DNA of 64,000 nucleotides from contig JAOWCC010000577.1 of assembly GCA_030867875.1 (NCBI GenBank), positions 1,070,660 to 1,134,659 on the forward strand, given 5' to 3'. Below, piece by piece: positions 38,001 through 51,900 of this stretch. Positions within the stretch are counted from its first letter, which is position 1. Every line of letters begins with the position of its first letter. Below the pieces are notes generated by a model, which did no database searches, was not told where the DNA came from, and worked only from the letters and a program-made list of their open reading frames with translations. A program made the translations under genes and the position numbers. This stretch comes from Actinernus sp. WN-2022. Its lineage: Eukaryota > Cnidaria > Anthozoa > Actiniaria > Actinernidae.

Positions 38001-41000
38001 TCAACCAAAATGGCAGCAATAACAATAATTATTATATTATAAGAACACATCTTCACTTACAATTCACAACTGCTTCCTGTAACTCCTTTAGTAAGACAGT
38101 CACAGACACCAGAACGAGGGTCACAGGTAGTGGCATGCTTGTTACACTGACACGCTAAGGATGACATGTGACATCAGAGTAGTACATCATTAATAATTAA
38201 AACATGGGTCCCCATTAGGAAAAATGTACTTAACTTCTTAACTTCATCAGGGAATAGAGGATGAAGGGTTAGCACTAAAGGTTCAAGACAGGACCGTTAC
38301 TTGCCTATTTAATTTTTTGTTCTGGCTATTTTACCATTACTTTTCTTTTTCATTGCGAAGCTTATTATAAGATATTGTAATAAAAAACAAAGTTTTGTGC
38401 ACACGTAGCTGATTTGTCATTCGTGACTTTAGTCCAAATTCGTAACTTATACATTTTGCAACACATTCACTCCACACCCAAAATTTCTAATCAGAGTACC
38501 GGTATCGAATAGCCAGCATTCATGAGAAAATGTATTAGGTAAAACAGTGTTGAATGGTCAAATTGCATCCATTGGACCTTAAATGTCAAAAGCGAGGCCC
38601 ATACCCCTGGGAGAGGGACCCCAACATGTTTTTATTTGGGGGGGGGGGGGGGGGGGGGAGGGGGTGGCATCCCCATCCCACATCTGCCCCAAACCTGTAA
38701 CTAAAATAAAGGAAACTGTGCTGTTGGTCATTTTACTGTGAAAACGTAAAGAAAACACCATCCAGCCAATAGGAAACAGGGAAAACAAAAGATATTCGAA
38801 TCACAAATTTGACAACTTTCCTCACATACGATTTTCTTTGGAAACTATCAAACCATAGTTAGTTGGAAGGAGGAGGCGATGACTGGCTAATCCAGGACCT
38901 GAGAGTTATAGGCATATACTACATGTATTTCTTCCAATAAAAGGGCCTCCTTACGTTTACATGTCCCCCCATTCTTGGAATCACCAAAGTAACCAGTGTT
39001 GCACATCTCACAGTGGGAGCCTGCAATATAACATGTCATGTTGTCATGGATGCCATACTAGGGACCCCCGAAATTTGGTTATTATTATTTCAGCCCTTTA
39101 GTTGCCTCTTAGGTGCTTTTCACGACCAGATTTTTGAAAAATACAAATGTATGATCAGGCAATATACATGTAGAGTACCATTAAGGGAAAACACTGTGAT
39201 TTACTTTCTTACCTTCGCTTTCTCGTGTAAACGTTAAATTTGGAGTTTCTAACATTGTGTTTTTGCAGAGAATAGTCAAAATGTACGTGATTGCATGCAT
39301 TTTCACATACAGCTATTATATTTTATAATTAAGACTATTGTATTACGCCATTGTCCTATACGCTGCCATCGTGGTTGCTTAGGTATTATATTTTATAATT
39401 AAGACTATTGTATTACGCCATTGTCCTATACGCTGCCATCGTGTTGCTTAAGGTGCCTTGCAATATAGTCATGAGATCAAGGACAAAACAATACAGCAGT
39501 ACAGAAACTATGAAAAAGGTCTCACATCATCAAGTTATTGAAAGTAACGAGGCCAGTGAGCAATATAAACTGACAGTAAGTAAATGGCACAGCTCTCAGC
39601 TAAAATAGATCTGCTTTAAAGAGGCACTGTCAATCGAACTGAACCTTCAGGTTTCTTGAAAACAAAACTAGAAACATAACTCCCTGAGATAGAAGAGAAA
39701 TACCATGTGAAAGAAGATGACAGAGATTAAAGTGGATTACAAAAGCTTATTCGAGATACTTGATTTTGGTAACAGAACCATTTTCAAGTTGCTGTAAATT
39801 TATCTTAAAATTGGTATTTTTAAACTACACGACTCTTTGCCATCCTTCATCAAAACTGTCTCAAATGTTCTCCATTATACTTGCATAGCATACTCTGCAA
39901 ATCTGGGTAGTTATTTTTGTCTTCTGTCATGAGAAAGTTTATCATTTTGGGGTTGACAGTGCCCATTTAAACTTGACTCTATATTTGGTTTCCCTGCTTG
40001 CAGAGGTACATTTATATCTCTCCAGAAAGTGAGAAGGAACTCTAGATCTGCTAGCTGGAGAAAATCAGGTATTTATGTACCTATCAATGTCTTCTCCCCC
40101 TGGGGGGTGGGCAACCCTGGCCATTTGACCATCTACATTGTCCCCAGCTACATTTGTATGGGATTTTGACTGACAGGCCAACTCGAGGGTGGAGAATTTG
40201 ACAAATACGTTTCCAGGGCTATATATTTGTCTTTTAAAATTAGGTCAACCAACCTACCTTGAATTGGTTTCTTTATTTTATCTCATGCTGTATCAGTCAC
40301 TGGAATTGACTGAGACATTCCCAGGTGAAGACTTTGATAGGTGCATTAGCAGGGAAATCTCTGGCATAAAAGAAAATCTTGTCGATCAAATCTAAAGATC
40401 CAAAAATCAGTTTTGAGGAGAAAACATATTTACTACTTCTCTCACCGTTAGTGTTGTGGCTGCATGCACTGCATTTGTCACTGACGTCACAAGTACTGTG
40501 TCCATTACACTGACAGACTAAAAGAAAACAATGTTCACAAGTCATGCATACATGTAAATACATTACTTAGCACATTGAGTTCATAGTCCAATTCGTAGTT
40601 CTTGATTGCCATTTTGAAAGGTAACCAAGCCTTTGGTGACATTGAGGCTGGAGTTCACTTAGCTAAGTTAGCGGCGTGTACCTAGTTAGTATCATGATGA
40701 TAATCACAATCTATCCATATTCATAGAAAGAGGGTTTGTATCAGTGCAGGGTCAACTCCATCCTCCATGGCTTGTATCAGTTAGCATGATAATCACAATC
40801 TATCCATATTCATAGAAAGAGGGTTTGTATCAGTGCAGGGTCAACTCCATCCTCCATGGCTTGTATCAGTTAGCATGATAATCAAAATCTATCCATATTC
40901 ATAGAAAGAGGGTTTGTATCAGTGCAGGGTCAACTCCATCCTCCATGGCTTGTATCAGTTAGCATGATAATCACAATCTATCTATATTCATATAAAGAGG

Positions 41001-44000
41001 GTTTGCATCAGTGCAGGGTCAACTCCATCCTCCATGGCTTGTATCAGTTAGCATGATAATCACAATCTATCTATATTCATAGAAAGAGGGTTTGTATCAG
41101 TGCAGGGTCAACTCCATCCTCCATGGCTTGTATCAGTTAGCATGATAATCACAATCTATCCATATTCATAGAAAGAGGGTTTGTATCAGTGCAGGGTCAA
41201 CTCCATCCTCCATGGCTTGTATCTAGTTAGCATGATAATCACAATCTATCCATATTCATAGAAAGAGGGTTTGTATCAGTGCAGGGTTAACTCCATCCTC
41301 CATGTGAGGCTAAGGCTTGGTTACCTTTCAAGAACTACGAATTGGCTATTAAAAACAAAACATGTTGTAGAACATGTCTCAGAACTTAGTAATTTCAAAC
41401 AGTTTGGTATTCAATATTGCTGCAGTGTGTTAAACTACTGGGATGGTCACGAAAACAAGGTTACATGTAGCTACACCTGTAGGAATAACTGTCCCTTTTT
41501 AATTGAAATCCTAATTACTCCAGGTTGGTACCATTTTAAACTGTATCACCTATCATAACATGCTTTTGACTTGGTAGCATTTAACTGTTACGTTTTTTCT
41601 CTTTCTATTTAAATAAAAATTAATTCACCACTTCAGAACGATATATATGATAAATAAAGAAATATTCTGTGTTACCATGGAGTTATAGAAACATGAGTGG
41701 ATATTTGGGAGAATGACAAATGGCTTCAAGAACACTTGCCCAAAGGGCAAGTGTGTCCACTGCTATTTCAAGTTCTTCCAAACTTCCACAAGTGTTTCTA
41801 TAACTCTAAGGAAACACAGAAAAATGCTTGTGTTCTTTATAAAATAATTCAAAACGTTTTAAACCAACAAAAACGGTTTGTTGCTATAGTAACCATGAAA
41901 TTGCACTGAATTGCAACTTCCTGCACTGAATTAGAACTTTGCACTGAATTAACCAGAAATTGGGCTGCTCTCAGCCAATCAGATTCTATATTTGTTTGGT
42001 CTTATTATTATAGCTCTAAACATTAATCAACACACTTACCAGGACATTCGACAAAGAACCATCTCATTTTACCACCCCTTGGAAGACACCGACTCTCTAT
42101 GGAACTAGAGTTGTTGGTGGCACTAAATGGACCATCATCCCCTCCACCCAAACATTTCCCCAGGCCTGTGCCAGAGCCATCATCACACCATCCACACCCA
42201 GGAAGGGTATGACAGTCGTTACATGTCTTCATTGCAAAACACTGGACAGCTATGACAGGATACGAGTGTTGGGCAGTTTAGTAAGCAAATATGGCAAGAG
42301 ATTTTGGCTAAAGTGAACAAGTTGCACCGTAAGTGTGTTGTCATTAAAGTGGTTGACTAATCACTTACCAACCACCCTGCACCCTGTAATTATGGTACTA
42401 GCTCTATTGTTTCCTACTGTTCCCTACTATTGTTCCCTATATTGTTCTCTACTTTAATGTTATAAACTAGTGTTAATTATTGTATTCTTTCTTGTTACAT
42501 GTTTGTATTTTATTTATTCCCTATGTGTTGTTGTACCGGCCTACAATTTTTGACTGCTCTATAAACGGGTTGCCTAGCTTGGTTAGCCCTTTTGGTTATT
42601 CCAGGCAACCTGTACCCTAATTAGCTAATTTTATTTCATTCATGTAAATCTGTCTTAACTCTGGTAGACATAAAAGTTGTTGTTGTTGTTGTACATACCA
42701 ACCATCCATGTACTGACACAATTTTACCAACCACTAACCACGCGACCACTAACCATGTGGCCACTAACCACATGGCCACTTACCAGCCAGTTACAGACTA
42801 CGTACGTATTTACGGTGCAACTTGTTCACTTTAGCCAGAGATTTTGAAGTGTGTGGATAAAAAATATATTACAAAATGATTATCATCATCATGATCGACA
42901 TCATTGTCACTGTCATCATCATTGTGATCATTGCCATCACCTTCGTTAACATTATAATCAACATCAAATTAGGGTTCATGTAGAAACAAGTGTACTAAGG
43001 TGTTACAAACGTTTAGCACACACTACACATAACTTGGGTATGCTGATCCCTATAGAGTGTCAATAGTAACAAGTGATTGCTTTGGTTTTGCATTTGCTTA
43101 GCTTTTCTATTGGCTGTGAAAAATGTTACACAATTATGAGCCAATCTAGTTCTAAACTAGGCCCAAACATTGTTTGGTCAATCAATGTTCATTTTGTCAA
43201 GAGGTATCCACAATTATGTTTACTTTTCCTCATGATTGGTTCAAGTACCACCAATCACAAATTATTTCAGTTTGTCATTGGCTCATTGTGTTTTTATTTG
43301 CTCCTGTGCTCACAGGCAGCCCAAGCTCACGATTTGTGGCTCTTACAAATCCTACGTAGATTACGTGATTGCTCGCGCAAGATTAATTGCGTGATCTAGC
43401 GTGCTAGAGTCACCGTTTTCTCCAGAAATTTTCCTTGTCATCTCACTAATAGAGTTTGCATTGATTTCTTATCGTGGTAAAATAAAGGTAATGAAATAAC
43501 ATTTTGCAATAAATGTTCGTCGAGTGTCCTTTTCTTATGTCCTTGGGTATTCTCTGCTATTTTGGGCTATTTTGGATCGGTTTTAGAGAGCTTTTGATTT
43601 TTGAGATCTCTCTCTATAATAATTTCATTATAGAGATCTCAAAAATCAAAAGCTCTCTAAAACCGATCCAAAATAGCCCAAAATAGCAGAGAATACCCAA
43701 GGAAGGACACTCGACGTACATTTATTGCAAAATGTTATTTCATTACCTTTATTTTACCACGATAAGAAATCAATGCAAACTCTATTAGTGAGATGACAAG
43801 GAAAATTTCTGGAGAAAACGGTGACTCTAGCGCGCGCTATCACGCAATCGATCTTGCGCGAGCGATCACGTAATCTACCGTAGGATTTGTAAGAGCCACA
43901 AATCGTGAGCTTGGGCTGCCTGTGCTGTGCTTAGCTATGTAATTATATTCTCTTTCACTACGCTCAGCCGAATAGAAAACATTTCCCATATAAAACACAA

Positions 44001-47000
44001 AACACGGCTGGAGGGAGCCGACCAGTAATCTTTAATGGGACTGGAGTCAGTTACAATGGCTGCTATTATACATATTATATAATATACATACAAGTGACCT
44101 ATGGACTCACTTGTGCACGAGCTCTCGTCTGAGCGAAAGCTTAAGATTCTAAACTTAATTATTTCTTATACAAAGTTGCCAAAAGTTTAATTTCGTTCGA
44201 GATTTACAACGATAGTCCAGTACAATTATAGTACAATTCCAAGCTATATTTTAGATGGTGAATTGCCGGATACGAAAAACCGGGATAAAAACCTCCCAGT
44301 TGAGGAAAAACCCAGAAACATATTCTCCAAACCAGTGCAAATTCACCTCTACCTCTGGAGTCAAAAGGTTCAAAACATCCTATTTTTATACTTTTAAATA
44401 CAATATTGCAAAACGGGAAAGAATAACCCAGCGCAAAAACTACGAAAACTGGTTGGCATCAAGTGGTGAGACCAGTTAAGGAGTGGTTTATATGTCCTAA
44501 AGGTGACAATACCAAAAATACCAGCGAAATTGTGTCACCCATGGGAAATACATTTACTTTGGTTTTGGTTTTACTACACTCAATCCAAAACTACTCGATT
44601 ATAAATCTCTTATTCGTCCCTTGATGGAATATGGAGATGTTGGATGGTTGTACTGATAATGAAAGCGATCTTTTTGAATTTGTACAGTATGAAGCTGCAA
44701 AAATTGTTACGGGGGCTATGAAGGGTACCAGTAGGCGTTGCTTGTTGCAGGAAATTGGTTGGGAAGATATGAAGACTAGACGATCCATTCATAAGCTGAT
44801 AAATTATTTTATTTTAAAATCTTTAACAATTTAGTGCCAAATTATTTGAAAGAGCTACTTCCCCTTCAGGTGTCTGAGCGAATGCATTATTCTTTGAGGA
44901 CTTCTTCTAACTTTACTCTATTTTCAGTGTGTACTGACCGTTTAAAAAAATAAAAAAATTCATCTACCACCAAGCTGTGGAGTGATATTGATACAGAAGT
45001 ATACACAACATTGAATCAGGTGGTTCTTTCAAAAAAGCTTTCTTCACTTGTTTTCTTGTTCCAAAATATAAAGCCTTTATATAATTTCTCTCTTGACAGA
45101 TAATTCTTCTTCTATTATTCTCAAACTCATTAATAATTCATGAGATAGTCATCCAATGGAGGAACTGCATTTGGTCACATGCATGGGTCTTGATACCGGG
45201 TGAAACCCTTGTTCGAAGCTTCGTCAGGTGGATGCATCTTGACAGCCAATGAAACACCAGTTCCAAACGCACTAGTGTTTGATCATATTTCCAACCCTTG
45301 TGATCAATATTTCTTAATCATCATATTCATGAGCCACTAACTAATTATATACTGATAAACTACAAGTAAGGAGCGAAGAAGTAAAGAAATAAAGAATGAC
45401 ATAGAAAGAAAACGTCTGCCTCCACTGGAGTTCGAACCACGAACCCCTGATGAAAGACTCCAATTTGTGTTTGACATAGTTCTTCACACTTGTCTATGTC
45501 TAGATGTATGTGCTCTTAATTTTTATCTTTTCAAAATTGGTTAAAATATCCCCAGCATGTTTTTGTGGCTTTGGAACTGAAAATATCAATCATTATTTCC
45601 TTCACTGTCCGACATTTACTGTTCCTAGATTAAAACTACTCTCCTCTGCTGCTCAAATTATTGCTGACAGATGGCCGGTAATGTCTGAGTTACAGATAAT
45701 AAAGCTTTTCTTGTTTGGATCTTCACAACTTTCAGCGGATGAAAATGCGGATATTTTCTATTTTGTCCAAAATAATATGCTTTATTAAAGAATCTAATCG
45801 ATAAAAAAAAATTGTTTGCCATCCATCTGTCAACACCATTTTATTGCTTTAGAACCTTATAAATGTATTTGATTTTTTGCACACTTTTCACAGGTATTTA
45901 AAAAAAAATAGTGTAATGTCCTGTTTGGAACTATGGTTGTAATTTACTCGCAGTGAGCCCCCTAGATGAGCAGTTTGCTCTTGGGGCAAACTACGCATAT
46001 TAAATATGTTAAAAAAAAATTAAACAACTACTCTATTCAGTACCTGTGCACTTGTCTTTAGTCCATTCATGACACTGCCCATATGGAAACGACACCACAT
46101 AAGCATTGAGGGCAACACACTTATGTTCAGACTCACACCACATGCAGTTCTTTTTCACAGTACAGCCATCACATGTCGTGTGGTTGTCGCATTTAGGGTG
46201 TGCACACCCACTTCCTACAACAATAACATAGCCTTATTGGGTGATATCCATGATACCTGTGTCCACCTTCCACCAAAAGTTAAAGCCATGCACTGCATAA
46301 TCCAATGAGCCTTTTGTAGGATACAATCACGTGGTTGTACTGAAGAACAACAAAATCTCACTTCATTTATTTAAGCACACTTGTATGGGATTGGTGGTAT
46401 TATTAGCAAAAACCTGTTTGTAAATGCTATTTTCCTCCGCCAATCTGTCCATTTTCCTAAAACTGTATTTTGGAAGATTGTGTGCCATCCAGAAAAGCCA
46501 TTCCCATGGGATCACGAGCGCAATTCATTTGTTATTGAAGTGATAGATCAGCACGTGACTGTTTCCTGCAAAAGGCCTATTGAATCTTCAAATTCCCTAA
46601 AACAAAACTACAAAAATAGCCCTAAATGTGATAATGCCCCTCCCACCCCCATGTACCACAACATCTATGTCAAGTTAATTCGCCTTTTTGGCATCAGATT
46701 TCATGTGACGCAAAGTGTAAACATACTGCAAACGTTTGGACATTGAGTCAGGCGGATTTGTACGAGTAATTCACGCAAGAGTGGTGAAATGGTCAGAATA
46801 ACAGAATAAAAGACACATTTCTGCACCTATAATTTGGACCCAACAAAAACTTGTTGTAACCTCCTTGTTATGTGTTAATTCTCAAAGTTTAGTGGGAAAG
46901 TTTGGCTTAACGAAAAGTTTTTCAATTTGAAAGAATTCAAAACCAGAACACATGTTCTAGTTCATGCACACACAAATAAATAAAATTTCCTTCAAAATAA

Positions 47001-48913
47001 AATATTCGAGTTTCATATCCTAAAACTAGAGTATTCGCTTGAAATCCTACTTATAAAAATTAATATCTGTGTTTTAGGGAATCTATGGGAAGTTAAGGTC
47101 GTAAGAAATGCTACATGCTTGGGGAAGTCGCCAGACAGACTTAACCGCTAACTGAAGGGATGATGACCCCAGTTTATTACTATAACTTCATCTAGCAACT
47201 ACATGCAAGTACTATTACTTTGTCATAAGCAAATACTGAAGACTACAATATCAAGGGAGGGTGGGTGGGCAAAAATTTGTTAACATCTTGTACTGCTTTT
47301 GGCCAACTCCCCAAAGTATGAGAAATACTTTGACCCTGAAGCTTTATTTACCCAGACAAGTTCCTGTCATGTGACTTTGCTAACCAATGCTACAGTCTGT
47401 ATTATATTGATAGTAGACGTCACAAGCCTGGAATGGAGACATGAATGCTCTATTGAGTTACTGAATACGAAAACACCCAATCACATGTACCCTTAGAAAT
47501 TGCTAGCCGAGCAACAGACAAAGTGGACTTTGGAGCGGGTAAACACCCGACGCCAGACTAAACATACCAACGTAACCCGAGACCGAGGGCTTACGGCTCC
47601 ATTAACTAAAATTAATGACCCAGATCAGGTCATTAATTTGACAAACATGGTGCCTTGTCTTAGACATTTAGGCAGTTTAAGAAGGGAAAATTACCAAATT
47701 TCACTAACCTTCAGTCATGAAAGCAAAAACACCTCAGTTAAATTATAATGTACCGTATTCACTCACAGATAAACCACACCTTTTTACCCAAAATCTTCGT
47801 TCAAAATCGGGGGTGCAGCTTATCTGCGAGAACATCTACCGAACATAAGGTCCAGAAATTTTCATAAATTAAAAGAAATACTAAGCTATACTAATAAATG
47901 CTACACCAAAACAAAAGACATTGCTTTTGCAAGTTTGGTGGCTCCTAACAGATCCATTTATGTTGTGAATATTTGTTCCACCGCAAGCGAATACCACGCT
48001 AAATGGCACAATGTTTTTTTGCAGCTTTGTACTTTAACAGCAAATTTGTCGAACAGATCTTCCACCTCTCTTTGAGTAACAAGTTTTTCTCCAATAGATG
48101 AAAAGATGAAAAAGCAAACTACTCCATGTTGTTTTGACTTCGTTCAGCAAAAACAAAACTTCTAGTGTCCAGTTCTCTCTCTCCCAACAGGTGCCTGGTT
48201 ACTAAGCTACGGACGAACATGAGCACATTGTTGGCTTCATTGACACGTAAAATTCGATCTAAAAGGTGACCTGAATGAACAGATCCCAGTAAACAAACAC
48301 TATGGAAAGATAAATCATATATCGAAGTATGTAGATATGAAGTTTATACTATTTCAGAGCTGAAATTACAGGTACAACTTTGGAGTTTTCTCCAGTTTGA
48401 AAGTCCGATGAAGGTTTATACAATGTACATGTACGTTTGATATTCTTCCAAAAAACGTTTTTTCCCCTGAATCAAGCTTCTAAACTTGGGGTGCAGCTTA
48501 TCCGTGAGTGAATACGGTATACTACTTGGACCAAATTTTTAAGCTAGTCTATGAGAAGTATCACATACCAAAGAGGTTCAAACGAGTTTTTGTTGGGTCC
48601 AAATAGGTGCAGAAAGGAGTCTTTCATTCAGTTATTCTGACCATTTCACCACTCTCGCATGAATTACTTGTACAAATCTGCCAGACTCAATGTCCGAACT
48701 TTCACAGGATGTTTACATCATAGGTCACATGACACTGCACATAAAATCTTAGTTTAGTTTAGTGATTTTGTCACATCATTTATGACAAGGGAAAGAAACA
48801 GAGCTCTCGCCCCAATTGACATCCAGCCCTTAGTCCTACGCTTTTACATCCTTATCCAAGAAGATGTGAAGGTCTAACCATTTGCAGTTGTTTCACAAAG
48901 GCAGCACCTTCTA

Positions 48914-48948
<35 letters not shown>

Positions 48949-51900
48949 CCGGGGTTTGAACCCATGACCTCCCGCTCAACAGACCGGCGCTTAACCACTG
49001 AGCTAATGAACAGGCGAATTTGCCAGGATATGACATTCCAACTGTATTACTTTTAACTACATGATTTTAAATTGTTCTATTAAAATAATTATTGCTTTAC
49101 CTCTGCAAGTTGTTTTGACTGGACACTTTTCCTCTGATGATATCTGATGATATAAATAGGAAAAAAGAAAATATATTAGAATGCATTTCGGAAAATCTTT
49201 TTCAGGGCTATTATTAATGATTGATGTGAAACTGTGTGAACAATCCCTACATGTAAGTAATAGATACAAAATGAGCTGAAAGTGAGAGTTTGTAAATCCC
49301 ATGAAGCATGGGACACGAATTCTGTATCTGACTTATCAAACGTCTAGATGTAAAGAGTCATGTTTTCAGTTATTTTGGCAATACGACTTATTTTGGCCAA
49401 GAAAATCGAAGCAAAAGTTTATGTAAATCAGGCCAAAATCTCTAACAGATTTAAAGATCACTTATCGCTCAGTGATTTCCTTTGTTTTTGCTTCATGAAT
49501 TATTAATGAGTTTGATAATGTAAAATAATGGTGGAAGTAGGGTTTACATGCCCTTCCCTCCTCTCTCTCTAAAAAACCTGATTGGCTCATGTTTGACAAT
49601 CGAGAAAGGAATTTCCATCTCAGACAAACAGGCATTTGTGGGGTGAGAACATGTAATGTGATGCTGATTAGTTGCTAACTTGGCTACTGCAATGTGCTGG
49701 CTGGCAACTAGAGTTTTAAATTTCAAGGCCTAGACATATATTTCAAGGCCTAGTACATAATTTTCATGATGCTTCAGATCTGAGTACAAGGCGTTAGTGC
49801 AGCTCTTACTATGACCTCGCGTAACAACTTTTGGACTCAAACTCTCACTTGCAAGGAAAGTAAATAACTTTCACTTCAGCCAAAAAAATGCTAGAGACAT
49901 GAAATGAAGCTACCAAGACTTTTTTTTTTCATATACATTATCTTAAATATTATAAAGTATGCCTCGATTGTGGAAAATTGTACACATTTGTCACAATGTC
50001 ACACTTGCATCTGAAACTCTGTATTGAGTCCACTACCTCTAGAAGAACAGCCAATTCTTTTGCATGGTTCATACAGATTTCAGAACTGTTTCTTCAAGGA
50101 CTTTTTAAAGACTTTGCAAGAACAAACCACAGGATCACACATTATAAATGATCTAAAAAATCTATGCATATTAGACTCAATGTTAGCCCCTTTCTTTGAC
50201 TTGTTTGCACAATGCAGCTCTAATGATCTTGTGCAGCAAGATTTTTTGGAAAATTTTCTGAGCCGTTCCCCGTTGGTGGGGCATTTGAACAGCCTGGATG
50301 AAAAACTGGTGGGGCATTTGAACAGTTTTTCTGCCTTGGTTGTGGGGCATTTGATCGAATTTTTTTCAAAATGTTCAAATGCCCAGGGGTGGCCCAGGGG
50401 GGTCATGCACGGGTTTGGAATTGACTGATACATTACAATCAGGTTCAAATCGCATCCAATCGTGTAATATAGCAATTTAAGCATAATCATTGAAAAAATT
50501 GAAAGAATTAAAGCAAAAACTCTTGTTCTTAGACCTACCTCAGACCTATATAATATATTACAATTTCGTGAATATTTAAAACACGCTGATTCGCAGCGCT
50601 TGTCAAAGCAGGCATCTAAACAACCAGGCGTTCTTCGCAATTTTACACGTGGGAGATTGGCACTAGTTAATGAAAACCCAAGATGGCGGACCTCAGACCT
50701 ACTCGTGCAAGTATAGTTTCGCCAGAAAACCTTTCTTGCTCTAGCGATTAAAGGAAAGCGGAGTTGTTGTTAGTTAATGGGGGAATAAAAGCGGAAGAAT
50801 TCTGGAGTGATTTAAAGACTGCAGGTTAAAATATACACAAGAAATAACAAGGCAAGTTGAACCATATTCGATCGAATTAAAGTTGCGATGATGTATTTAA
50901 TATGACAATCTGATGAAGTTTTGCTTCAAGTACGAGCGTTTATGAACTCCACAAAAAAAAAAGCATCAAGTACAAGCGACAAAAGATTTTCTAATAATTT
51001 TTTAAATAATTATTTTTAAAGTTTTTTTTCCTAAATTCAAGCTTCAAAACTTGGGGTGCGGCTTATCTACGGGTGCAGCTTATACACGGGTGTTTACGGT
51101 AATTCAAATTTTAAATAATTTACCCATCGACCATGAGGCTATACAGGGTTAACTTGAACCAACCTTCATCAACAATATTGCAGTTCTGCATATTAACATT
51201 TTAGTGAAAATACATTAACTCAGTACCATGCAATCACAAACATTTGAGGGATTCTAAATAATTACCAGTTATTCCAATTATTCACATTAGTAGGACTACC
51301 AAATAAGACGTTCTTACCATAGTACGTTTATGCAGGCAAGATTTATTGCATTTGTTCTCCCTGGAACACCACTTGCACCCAAACATGCTGCCTGTGCACC
51401 TATTGCAGGTTTTGAAGCCATGACACCTTCTGGGGTTAGCTATCAAGTAAAAAAAATACATCTACTTACATGTACAAGTTTAGTTGACAGTGCTTTCACT
51501 GTAAGAATCAAACCTCATTTCACCCCTGTGGACCAGTTAATTACACTTTTGTCTAGAGATTGTGTTATAATTTGTCATGCTTGAGAAGTTTGACCAATGA
51601 TAGGAAAGCTGTCCAACGTCATTTGTATCCAAATGAAGTGATTTCAAGATAAACAACCCAATATATTTTTAGGTAGGCTAAATTATCTTGGTGGACATTT
51701 GCAAGAAGACTTCCTTCGTAAATTTTTGGAACAGATGCTTTTCAAAAACGATAGGGGATCATTATTTTGTTTGGGTCTTACTTAAACTAAAATAAGAAAA
51801 ACCCAGATAATAAGGACAGACGAAAAACCACACTAAGAATTGTGTAAACTTGTTTCAACTGATTGTACATATCTTCTGTATAATATTATTCACAGTTAAT

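Noticed and set aside
43311..43924. Palindrome as an assembly artefact
   Set aside because: The arms differ at several positions and a 7-bp direct repeat flanks the whole unit, which an artificial inversion would not create; still worth checking in reads.
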